Shown here: piece by piece, positions 26,833-35,179 of the stretch | Position numbering within the stretch: position 1 is the first letter of the stretch | How the letters are laid out: each line of letters begins with the position of its first letter | Assembly: GCF_019929665.1 (NCBI RefSeq) | Contig: NZ_JAHZPZ010000001.1 | Span: forward strand, 124,001 to 188,000 | Source of the DNA: Streptococcus infantis | GTDB lineage: Bacteria; Bacillota; Bacilli; Lactobacillales; Streptococcaceae | Length of the DNA stretch: 64,000 bases | Direction: 5' to 3' | Made by a program: the position numbers and the translations under genes | The notes under the pieces: generated by a model | Seen by the model: only the letters and a program-made list of their open reading frames with translations | Database searches by the model: none | What the model was told of the DNA's origin: nothing

Positions 26833-27219
26833 GTGAATGTATATAAACGAATAACAAAATTAGAGAAAATATACTTAATGTTCAAATTCTCTGGTTATTT
26901 TAATCTAAATATTGATGGAAAAACAGTACAGAGTGAAAAAGATGCTGTACAGATATTAGCAGAAGGTTTTAATATTGACGATCTCCAAGATGGTAATTGG
27001 GATGAACTAGCTGATCGTCTTGAGCGTCCTGACTATATAATCCCAGATAGCATTAATATTTTTATAAATAATGCAAAGTATCTTTTTATCAATGATGAAA
27101 TTTCTAAAAATATTTTTTTAGAGATTTTATCTGACACTGTTTTGTGGTGGGATGGAGGCGTTGAGAGATACATAGTTGATGGTAAGAGAAAAAAATTTAA
27201 TGTTTATATCATTGAATAA
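26833..27219 (+). CDS. Barstar-like ribonuclease inhibitor (immunity)
   Basis: A 128-residue protein with the barstar-type core: LAEGFNIDDLQDGNWDELAD, where NWDEL corresponds to the barstar NxDAL helix, and a C-terminal beta strand. GTG start, two bases after the ribonuclease stop with AAGGG upstream. It is the expected immunity gene for the barnase-like fragment just before it. The toxin half is degraded while the inhibitor frame is intact, a common fate of displaced toxin cassettes because immunity to siblings remains useful. Confidence 0.72.
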   Translation: MNVYKRITKLEKIYLMFKFSGYFNLNIDGKTVQSEKDAVQILAEGFNIDDLQDGNWDELADRLERPDYIIPDSINIFINNAKYLFINDEISKNIFLEILSDTVLWWDGGVERYIVDGKRKKFNVYIIE

Positions 27220-27259
27220 TGCCATTTCATCGAGATCTAAACAAATAAAAGTATATTGC

Positions 27260-27338
27260 TGAATGTGGTACACCCCAAAATTTAGATAGAAAGTCTAATT
27301 CTTTGGGGTGTTTTGCTATGAAATCATCAAAAGATTAA
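27260..27338 (+). mobile_element. IS3-family left-end fragment
   Basis: ACACCCCAAAATTTAGA with its complement TCTAATTCTTTGGGGTGT forms the same end hairpin as the remnants at 8067 and 13631, followed by an ATGAAATCATC start of orfA that stops after a few codons. A solo end only. Confidence 0.7.
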
Positions 27339-27347
27339 ATTTTTTGT

Positions 27348-29217
27348 CTCACCGAACTCCGCCATGTAGATAAGCAGAATAAGCTCATCTCTAGCTATGG
27401 TCGAGGTCGAGCTAGCTACCTCAACAACCAAACAGGAGACAGCTACAACTACTTGACCAACCAGTCAGGCTCTGTGACAGGATTGACCAAGGATGGACAA
27501 GCCGTCGCATCAAGCAGCTATAACCTCTATGGCGCAAGAAAGACAAGCACAGACACAACAGGCAATCCATTTGCCTATAACGGCGAAGCTCGTGACGATA
27601 CTGGACTTGACTATTTACGAGCAAGGTATTATGATAGTCAGGGAGGTACTTTCTTAACCGAGGATAGCTACCCAGGTGAGGACACAGACCCTCTCAGCCA
27701 GAACCGTTACAGCTATGTGCAGAACAACCCCGTCAACTACACCGACCCGAGTGGACACTTCTGGAACAGTATCAAAAAAGGTTGGAACTATGTTAAAAAG
27801 ACGGCCTCTAATGCTTGGAATGGTGTTAAACGAGTCGCCTCTAATACCTGGAATACGGTAAAAAGAGTGGCCTCAAACACCTGGAATGGTGTGAAGAGTT
27901 TCGCCTCCAAAGCTTGGAATGTGACCAAGAGTGCCTTTAACCACGCGACTAACTGGGTCAGCACCCAATACAACCGTGCGGTTAATTGGGGTAGTCGACA
28001 GTGGAATAAGGTTCAAACAGCCTACAATAGTGCCAGTGACTATGTACAAACGAAATACCAGCAAGCGGCAGCACAGATAGAGGCTAGGCGCCAACAAGTG
28101 GTTCAATCTGCCTATGCGCTGGCAACAGGTCGGAGTTCTTCCCCTACCATACGAGAAGGTATGAATCTCCTTCGAAACTGGGGTACAGCCTTGCAGAACA
28201 CCTTAAAACATGTCTGTACAACAGCTGAACGAGTCAAGAGTCAAGTCGTTGATTTCGTGAAAAATGTCGACTGGAAGAAGGTTGCCGTAACTGCAGCAGC
28301 TATCGGTGTCGGTATTGCTCTTACCGTAGCGACTGGAGGTCTTGGAGCCCCCGTAGCGATGGCTATCGGTGGTGCAGCCTCTGGAGCAATCATCTCAGGA
28401 TATGATGCCTATAGTTCTGGCCAACGTGGTTGGGAATTGGTTGGTTCGATCGCTAAAGGAGCAGGAACAGGTGCTATCTCAGGTCTTATTGGCGGTCAAT
28501 TGAGCTAGTCTGGCAACCAATGTGACTCAAAATATTGGCAATCAAGCAGTTCGACAAGTTGCCAAGATTGGAGTGGAATCAGCGGTTGAGACTGCGATTG
28601 ACACAGGTATTGATTTGGCCACAGGAAATAAGATTACTGGTCAAACAGTCGCCATGAACTTTGCCTTTAACACCTTTACCAACGGAGCAGGTAGTGTATC
28701 TCCTAAGAAGGCCCCTAAGGCTGATATTGTGACGACGAAGCCGAAATCAGGGGATGTACCAGTCACGAGACCACGTAAGGATGTAACCCCTGTTCAGCAA
28801 CTAGCATTGCCTGGGCCAGCTAGTAAACCACTTGCCTTACCAGCGCCTAAAACTACAGCTAAACCGGATTTTTATGTAAAGCCTTCAGGGGATACGATAC
28901 CGGCTACTAGCCCCTACTCATATTTGCAAGATTCTAATTATGTTGACGTTGGTAAGAAATTTACTGCGACTCAAAAGGAAGCTATTATAAAAGAGAATAT
29001 GGTAAGAAATGGTGGAGTAGTTCGCTCAGACTTATCTGGAGAAATTTTATATAGACCTCAAAAAAGTCAAAAAGGTGTTACACCTAATCCCAACGAGTGG
29101 CAAATAGATCATATTATTCCTAGAACAAAAGGCGGTTCTAATAGTTATGCTAATGCACAGGTTCTTTCTAGATATGAGAATCGAATGAAATCTGATTATT
29201 ATTCAGGAGGTGATTGA
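27348..29217 (+). pseudogene. Orphan RHS tip with HNH-type nuclease, frameshifted
   Basis: No start codon of its own; it begins inside a YD repeat (LTELRHVDKQNKLISSYG) and jumps to RGRASYLNN, deleting about 300 residues relative to the intact gene. The RHS core and Trp-Asn linker follow, then a glycine/alanine-rich hydrophobic stretch (VATGGLGAPVAMAIGG). At 28506 one extra T (AGC-T-AGT) creates a TAG. Without it the frame continues as SLATNVTQNIGNQAVRQ into the tip 28522-29217. The C-terminus (residues EWQIDHIIPRTKGGSNSYAN, then RYENRMKSD) is an HNH/EndoVII-like nuclease. A silent cassette available for recombination. Confidence 0.85.
27393..28217 (+). repeat. RHS core direct repeat, copy B
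   Basis: Colinear with 24523-25347 at a constant 2870-bp offset, diverging after CATGTCTGT. Recombination between the copies would delete the HYD1 tip, its immunity gene and the barnase/barstar scar, and give the RHS protein the nuclease tip. Confidence 0.92.
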
Positions 29218-29218
29218 G

Positions 29219-29872
29219 ATGTCTTATGCTTTAAATGTAAAGACTTTATATGAAGGATGTTATTTAGCAAGTATTTCTTGCGCAGTTATGTCCGCAAAAT
29301 TTCCAGAACTTTCTTTTGAGCACTCTTGGGACGGGACTAGTTATTCCGTTCAGGATGGTTTTGGCAGTCGAGGAACTGTTACGTTTGAAAATGATGTTTG
29401 TGTATGTGCTATTCGGTCTGATAATAGTGAACGTTTAAGCCATTTTATTCCTTATACATACTATTTTGAAAATTGTCCAGTTCAGAATTTTCGATTGGCG
29501 GAGGAAGAGGCCTTGCAATATCTATTGGATGAAAGGAATGGAGAGATTCTCCCCGTTATTACAGCTTGTTTCTGGAATAATGGGAATGAATTAGAATCTA
29601 ATGATAGTTGGAAGGATATATTCTCTAACGGTGGGGAGATTTTGATTCCTCAACTCTCTTCTTTTGAAATTGGTTTAGAGCATTGGAAAAATTACTATGG
29701 TATGAATACAGCGGAGTTGAATTTAGTTCTAAAATTATTCAAAGAAAAAGTGTCTAATCCGCAACAAGATATTAGATTGACTGATGATGTAGAAATCTTA
29801 TCTAAATATGGATTAGAGGGATTTAAGGAAGCTAAGGGATTATTAGAAGGCATGTGTATTTATGTGGATTAG
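29219..29872 (+). CDS. Putative immunity protein of the HNH nuclease tip
   Basis: A 217-residue acidic soluble protein; no family name recognised with confidence. GGAGGTGATTGAG precedes the ATG, which directly follows the nuclease stop (one base between). C-terminal features include EHWKNYYGMNTAELN and LEGFKEAKGLLEGMC. By position it is the cognate immunity gene of the nuclease tip at 28522-29217. The open frame is intact although the toxin is frameshifted. Terminated by the hairpin at 29896-29931. Confidence 0.72.
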   Translation: MSYALNVKTLYEGCYLASISCAVMSAKFPELSFEHSWDGTSYSVQDGFGSRGTVTFENDVCVCAIRSDNSERLSHFIPYTYYFENCPVQNFRLAEEEALQYLLDERNGEILPVITACFWNNGNELESNDSWKDIFSNGGEILIPQLSSFEIGLEHWKNYYGMNTAELNLVLKLFKEKVSNPQQDIRLTDDVEILSKYGLEGFKEAKGLLEGMCIYVD

Positions 29873-29895
29873 TAGACAATGTGTTGGCTAACATT

Positions 29896-29931
29896 AAAAA
29901 ATCTCTTGAAGAATTTCTTCAGGAGATTTTA
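29896..29931 (+). terminator. Terminator after the nuclease immunity gene
   Basis: AAAATCTC...TTGAAGAA pairs with TTCTTCA...GAGATTTT, followed by TTTA. Confidence 0.75.
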
Positions 29932-30010
29932 CTTATGGCTTATTATAAAGTTTACTTCTAGCTGAATATATTGATACCAACATCACTTCTGAGAAGAACT
30001 TAGAAAAACC

Positions 30011-30213
30011 AGCTACCTCAACAACCAAACTGGTGACAGCTACAACTACTTGACCAACCAGTCAGGCTCTGTGACAGGCTTGACCAAGGATGGACAAGCC
30101 GTCGCATCAAGCAGCTATAACCTCTATGGGGCAAGAAAGACAAGCACAGATACGACAGGGGACCCATTCGCCTATAACGGCAAGGATCTTGACGATACTG
30201 GACTTAATTATTC
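30011..30213 (+). pseudogene. Third RHS core fragment
   Basis: Encodes SYLNNQTGDSYNYLTNQSGS through PFAYNGKDLDDTGLNYSG, matching the RHS core of both larger copies, then stops. No toxin or immunity gene follows; a terminator and the recombinase gene do. It marks the old right edge of the toxin cassette array. Confidence 0.88.
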
Positions 30214-30218
30214 AGGAT

Positions 30219-30250
30219 AGGGCTACCTCCATGAAGGTAGCCCTATTTTT
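30219..30250 (+). terminator. Terminator at the end of the toxin island
   Basis: AGGGCTACCT / AGGTAGCCCT stem followed by ATTTTTTT. It overlaps the last codons of the convergent recombinase gene. Confidence 0.8.
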
Positions 30251-31142
30251 TTGACTGTGAATGAATCGAAGCGATGGGATTACACAGAGTTAGAATTTCT
30301 TTTTGCTTTGACTGAGATACATGAGTATAGATTTGTGTGACTGAGATAGAACTATGTCCAAGAATTTGTTGAATGTATCGAATATCTACGTCGTTATCTA
30401 GAAGCATTGTTGCGAAACTATGTCTAAACATATGGGGGGTAATAGGTGTAGTTAAGTTATGTTGTTCAACAAGATTATTTAGAATTAAACGTACACTTTG
30501 CTCTGATAATGGTTTGAGAGAATATTTTCCAGGGAATAGGTAGTCACTGGTTTGAAAGCAGTAGTTATTTATATATGTTTCTAATAAGCTAAATGTTATT
30601 TGATCTCCTAAAAATAGGATACGTTCTTTCTTACCTTTTCCCATAATATGGAGAGTCCTATTTGAAAGATTAATATTTTTGAGATGAATATGACAAAGTT
30701 CGGAAACCCTAATACCAGTTGAAAGTAATAAGGAAATGATTAGCAAATTTCTTTCAGCTTTTTGTTTTTGATATTTAGATTTTGAATAGGTAACTTTCTC
30801 TTCTAAATGTGAAAAAATACTTTTCAAAATGTCATAAGGAATTGTTTTAGGTAATATTTTTTCCGTTCTAAATTGAAAACGTAATTGATTAAAAGGATTC
30901 TCATCAACTAAATTCTGATATTTCAAGTAGTTGTAAAACACCTTCAAACTAGCGATTTTGCGACGTAATGTATTAGATTTAAGATTGGATTTTATCAAAT
31001 GTTCAACATAGGTTTCCACACGGGTGTAATTTGAATTGTAAAATTGCAAAATATCATTTTTGTAAGCTCTAATCGTATGTGAACTTAAGCGTCTATGAGT
31101 TTCGCAGTGGTCTAAGAAAGTAGAAATAAGTGTATAATCCAT
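30243..31142 (-). CDS. XerC/D-like tyrosine recombinase beside an inverted-repeat segment
   Basis: A 299-residue site-specific recombinase. An N-terminal SAM-like core-binding domain (1-85) is followed by the catalytic domain with Arg145 (TGIRVSEL), a Lys near 171, His237 and Arg240 (HMFRH), His263 (LGHSSI) and the nucleophile Tyr272 (QIYTHVS). All are present, so it should be active. The ATG at 31140-31142 follows AAGGAG and gives the normal family length. Divergent from the STAND-like gene; the 31-bp inverted repeat starts 56 bp from its start. Sequence differs from the housekeeping XerS/XerD, so a dedicated invertase or integrase is likely. Confidence 0.9.
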   Translation of the reverse strand: MDYTLISTFLDHCETHRRLSSHTIRAYKNDILQFYNSNYTRVETYVEHLIKSNLKSNTLRRKIASLKVFYNYLKYQNLVDENPFNQLRFQFRTEKILPKTIPYDILKSIFSHLEEKVTYSKSKYQKQKAERNLLIISLLLSTGIRVSELCHIHLKNINLSNRTLHIMGKGKKERILFLGDQITFSLLETYINNYCFQTSDYLFPGKYSLKPLSEQSVRLILNNLVEQHNLTTPITPHMFRHSFATMLLDNDVDIRYIQQILGHSSISVTQIYTHVSQSKQKEILTLCNPIASIHSQSKK

Positions 31143-31197
31143 GAATAACTCCTTTATCAATAATCATGCTATTATAAACTTATTTGGATGCTTTGTA

Positions 31198-31228
31198 TAG
31201 TGATAATAAATAGTTATCGGTAGGAGAA
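31198..31228 (+). repeat. Left 31-bp inverted repeat of a putative invertible segment
   Basis: Begins TAGTGATAATAAATAGTTAT and ends CGGTAGGAGAA. The exact reverse complement is at 34468-34498. It contains the AGGAG ribosome binding site for the ATPase gene starting at 31233 and overlaps a -10-like TATAGT (31196-31201). The match continues imperfectly inward. Confidence 0.9.
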
Positions 31229-31232
31229 TATC

Positions 31233-33533
31233 ATGAAGTTTATCAATCGTAAAGAAGAGCTCCGTAATTTACAAAAAGATTACACTAATAATTTGAATCG
31301 TGGATTGAATCAAGTTTATATCATTAAAGCTGATTCAGGCGTAGGGAAATCCGAATTTATTAAAGAAATATCTAAGAAACTAAACTTATCTTTTATAGAA
31401 GTTTTTCCATTAGATGATAGCAATGATTTTTCAACATTTAAAAGATTTGTTATAGAATTGGATAAAATCAGTAGCGAGTATGGTTATGATGATTTTAAAG
31501 AATTTTACACCAAAAAAATGACTAGTGATAAAGCTATTAAAATATTGCTGAAAACTTCAGCAATATTTGGTAAAGCATTTATTGGAACATTTTTTAAAGA
31601 TAATAATATTGGACTAGAAGTGTCAGAGATTGACTTAGCTTCATTGATAGAAGAACCTACTCAATATGAGACATTTGTGCTAAAAGCTCAAGTGGAAAAT
31701 CTCTTTGAATATGCAAATTATGTTCTAAAACAGAGAAAATTATCTATTTTGTATTCACAAGCCTCTCAGATTGATCGTTCTTCTTTGGATTTATTTAATA
31801 AATTAATAGTTACTTCTCAACAATGCCTGTTTATTTTTGAGTGTGACGATAACAGAGTGGAGCAGTATTTGAAAAATAGTAGTAAATTTTTTCTTAAAAC
31901 CTATCACTTAAATCGACTTTCTAATGAACATATTCTTCATTACATCCAACAATTAACTGAATAGTTAGAATTGCATTATGAGCAAATTGATTTTACAATT
32001 TTACATGATAGTGTTGAAAAAGGAGATTTAGCAGAAATCTCCACAATTTTAAAGGATTTTGATGATAGAGTACGGTTGGATCGGACAGTAAAATTACAGA
32101 CGATTAAACAAATTGTTGAAGAATTATCAGACAAACAAATAGCCCTTTTGATCTTACTTTCCTTAACAAAGAATAGGTTAACTCAAGTTGATTTGATGGA
32201 AATTTTATCCCAACTATACGGGGAGTTTGATTCGGAAAATATTGATTTTCTAGTAAATAAAGATTTACTAGAACGAAATCACTCTTCCTTATCAATCCCT
32301 AATTTTATAGATATGGTTGTTAGCCCTACAACATTTTCCCCTAAGTTAAGACTAGCTCTAAGCTCTCTTTTGGTTAAATATATTAACCAAAAATTATATG
32401 AAACCAATAATGCTGAATATCTTGATATTTTAGTTGACCATTATTTACTTCACCGCCAATTTTTACAACTCAAATCTATTTTCCCTAAAATTCGAGAGAG
32501 ATTGATAAGAATTGATTCACAAGAAGGGCGTGTAGCCTATTTTGAAAAATTCAATCTGATACAGCACGATGTAAAAACAATTGATGAAGATTTTATACTG
32601 ACACTTGTAAAAATTGCCTATGATGCTAATTTGTATCAACAATCCCTATCTTTCATTAATTTTATCTCTCACAATATTGATAAGGTTGTTTTTGGCAAAG
32701 CATTATTACTAAATCGATGTGAAAAATTTGATGCTTCTATTAACTATATTGAAAAGAATATAGTTAAGCTAGATAAAAACTCATCACAATACTTCCAGCT
32801 TTCTTTAATTTTAATAATGAACTTAGTACAACTTGAAAGACGAGAAGAAGCAAAACGTATTTTCGAGGAATTAAGTACGCAACACACTCATCCACTATAT
32901 CCCTACTTAATCAGATTATCTAATATTTTTTATAGCCAATTTTCTGACCGTATAAAAATTGTTCAGTCAATTACGGAGAGAATTTTTAAGGAACAAGATT
33001 CTGAATTTTCAGGACTTCATGCTATTTATCTAGCTTACTTATATGCTGTAGAAAGAGATGTTTCTCGTGCCGAACAATCTTTAATAACCGCTCGAGACTA
33101 TTTCGGTGAATCACTTGTATATAATCATATGATTCTTCATAACGAGGCTACAATAAAATTTTATAGTGGAGATATTGATGAAGCAATACCGGAGTTACTT
33201 AATAGCGCAAAAATCACCGCATATGATGAATATGACCGATTTGCCATTTACAATAATTTAGTTGTTTATTATCTCTTAAAGGATAGAGTAGGTAGTCTTG
33301 AATGTCAGTCAATTGTTGTTGAATTGGAGGAACTCATCTCAAAGACATCTTTTAAGCGTTTTTTGGATAAGATTTACTACAATCTCTATTATTATTATCA
33401 AAAAATGTATAACCTCGAAAAAATGGAAGAATACAAAAATAAAATAGAGGAAGATATTATTAAGAATGATTACGAAATGAAGTTAATGTATGAAACTTCG
33501 TGGAAACTACCCCTTAATTTAAATGATGAGTAA
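31233..33533 (+). pseudogene. STAND-like ATPase with one in-frame TAG (phase-variable or decayed)
   Basis: Residues 1-243 begin MKFINRKEELRNLQKDY and carry a P-loop ADSGVGKS (33-40), in a STAND/AAA-type NTPase fold. A TAG at 31962-31964 interrupts the frame, which then continues without shift as LELHYEQIDFTILHDSVEKG for about 520 more residues. The second part is an alpha-helical, TPR-like sensor region. Without the stop this is a single ~766-residue protein like many STAND defence ATPases. The second part could also be reinitiated at an internal start. Converges with the ATP-grasp gene and overlaps it tail to tail by 20 bases. Confidence 0.75.
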
Positions 33534-34464
33534 AGAGTGTTTGTATCATTTCATCGTACGTATAGCCATTTATGTTGAATGTTTTAGGTACAACAGATTT
33601 TGGATACAACCCAGGATTAGCATTGATCTCTATTAGATAAAATTCTGCATTTTTTATTCGACCATCTACTCGTATCAATTTATTTGGAGACAAGTTCTTA
33701 TAAAGTTGCTTTAAGTTGATAATATCTTTATCGCTTAAATAGCAACTTTTTTCGATTTCTATACCGATTTTTTGTTTAATTTCTGAAGTATAGGCCTGAT
33801 ACTTGAATTCATTAGATTCTGGAAAAATAAGTTCAACTTCTTCAAAGAATAACTCTCCTTCATTTTCTAAAATAGTAATAGCCACTTCTCTCCCTTCAAT
33901 GTATTCCTCTACTAGAATACCATCAAAGTCCTTCATTAATTGCTTGAGTGCCATATCTGCCTGTTCCATATTTTCAACAATAGAGTTTTGTGTAATTCCT
34001 ATTGATTCTGATTCATAGTTCGGTTTAATAATAATTGGATATTCAAAGTTCGATAGAATTTCTTTAGTGTATGAATGATCAAATACTAACAAGCTTTTTG
34101 GGACTTTTATACCAAAATTCTCTGCAAATTTCTCTGTCATAAATTTATCTTGACATAAAACTTGTACATATGGGTCTGGGTTGAAATATTTAATTTTATA
34201 ATTTTCACAAAATGCTGGGACACTCATGTTTCTAATTCGACTGTTATATCCAAAATCAAAATTTAACACAAAGTCGTCTAGGTGATTAAAAACACTTTTT
34301 TTGAATCTCTCAAAATTATCGTAAAATATGATTTCATCGATAAATTTAGAAAAACTTTTATGAAGAATATCTCTCAATTCATTGCGAGTGTATTCTCTAT
34401 TTTCGATAATTTTTGTTTGAATGGATGAATCTGGGTTGACATTTAAAATTACTATTAATCTCAT
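33514..34464 (-). CDS. ATP-grasp ligase (D-Ala-D-Ala ligase-like)
   Basis: A 316-residue ATP-grasp enzyme. It lies on the strand opposite the STAND-like gene. N-terminal pre-ATP-grasp domain about 1-100, lysine-bearing region YPIIIKPNYESESIGI (about 150-165), adenine/hinge acidic residues EEYIEGREVAI (about 194-204) and the metal-binding end LIRVDGRIKNAEFYLIEINA (Asp and Glu/Asn, about 265-285). Such enzymes join a carboxylate to an amine through an acyl phosphate; the substrate here is unknown. The start lies just inside the right inverted repeat, which supplies AGGAG. An extended -10 (TGGTATACT, 34498-34506) directly outside the repeat would drive it in the present orientation. Confidence 0.85.
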   Translation of the reverse strand: MRLIVILNVNPDSSIQTKIIENREYTRNELRDILHKSFSKFIDEIIFYDNFERFKKSVFNHLDDFVLNFDFGYNSRIRNMSVPAFCENYKIKYFNPDPYVQVLCQDKFMTEKFAENFGIKVPKSLLVFDHSYTKEILSNFEYPIIIKPNYESESIGITQNSIVENMEQADMALKQLMKDFDGILVEEYIEGREVAITILENEGELFFEEVELIFPESNEFKYQAYTSEIKQKIGIEIEKSCYLSDKDIINLKQLYKNLSPNKLIRVDGRIKNAEFYLIEINANPGLYPKSVVPKTFNINGYTYDEMIQTLFTHHLN

Positions 34465-34467
34465 AAT

Positions 34468-34498
34468 TTCTCCTACCGATAACTATTTATTATCACTA
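34468..34498 (-). repeat. Right 31-bp inverted repeat of a putative invertible segment
   Basis: Exact reverse complement of 31198-31228. It supplies the ribosome binding site of the ATP-grasp gene. A good extended -10 (TATACT on the minus strand, 34503-34498) straddles its outer edge, so inversion would place the STAND-like gene behind this promoter. Confidence 0.9.
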
Positions 34499-34638
34499 GT
34501 ATACCATAGATTCATATCTCCAATATGTTTTCGATTATACTTTTCTTACTTTTTATATTCTCAAAAACTTTTTGAACAGACTCATAGAATCTTTTCTTCA
34601 ATAACTAAATATGTGGTATTATATTTATCAACAACAAC

Positions 34639-34677
34639 GCACCAAAAATGGTGCATTTATCTTTTTTATGTTATAAT
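34639..34677 (+). promoter_or_regulatory. pezAT promoter and palindromic operator
   Basis: GCACC-AAAAAT-GGTGC (34639-34654) is an inverted repeat just upstream of a -10 TATAAT (34672-34677), placed where the PezA antitoxin would autorepress. Binding is inferred. Confidence 0.6.
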
Positions 34678-34702
34678 AGAAATAAATAAAAGGAGGAGTT
34701 AC

Positions 34703-35179
34703 ATGATTGGAGAAAATATAAAAACGTTACGTAAAATACATAAATTAACACAGCCTGAGTTTGCAAAGATTGTTGGTATCTCTAGAAATAGTCTGAGTCG
34801 TTATGAAAATGGGACAAGTCGAGTTTCGACAGAATTAATCGATCGTATCTGCAAAAAATTTAATGTTTCCTATATCGATATTGTAGGGGAGGAAAAAATG
34901 CTCACACCAGTAGAAGATTATCAGTTAACTCTGAAAATTGAAGTGATTAAAGAACGAGGGGCGAATATCTTAGCGCAACTTTATCGTTTTCAAGATGAAC
35001 AAGGAATTGCATTTGACGATACTTCTAATCCTTGGGTACTAATGAGCGATGATCTTTCTGATTTGATTAACACGAAGATTTATCTTGTTGCAACTTTTGA
35101 GGATGTGGAGCGATATAATGGCTATTTAGATGGCATTGAACGTATGCTAGAACTAGCTAGTCATCTAGTGGTGGCTTAA
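34703..35179 (+). CDS. pezA: Antitoxin PezA (HTH repressor)
   Basis: A 158-residue antitoxin. The N-terminal XRE helix-turn-helix (IGENIKTLRKIHKLTQPEF, then GISRNSLSRYENGTSRVSTE) represses the operon. The C-terminal half (PVEDYQLTLKIEVIKERGAN to YNGYLDGIERMLELAS) wraps the toxin in the PezAT complex. Length and sequence match the pneumococcal antitoxin closely. GGAGGAG precedes the ATG. The stop overlaps the toxin start (TAATG), giving the coupling typical of pezAT. Confidence 0.96.
   Translation: MIGENIKTLRKIHKLTQPEFAKIVGISRNSLSRYENGTSRVSTELIDRICKKFNVSYIDIVGEEKMLTPVEDYQLTLKIEVIKERGANILAQLYRFQDEQGIAFDDTSNPWVLMSDDLSDLINTKIYLVATFEDVERYNGYLDGIERMLELASHLVVA

Noticed and set aside
31198..34498. 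Inverted repeat as mere shared operator of two genes
   Set aside because: Not fully excluded. But 31 perfect bases, placement at both ends of a two-gene block and an adjacent tyrosine recombinase fit inversion better, so it is reported as a switch with this caveat.
34421..35179. Longer PezA with ~94 extra N-terminal residues
   Set aside because: The upstream part is antisense to the ATP-grasp gene and the promoter region. The GGAGGAG site and family length place the start at 34703.
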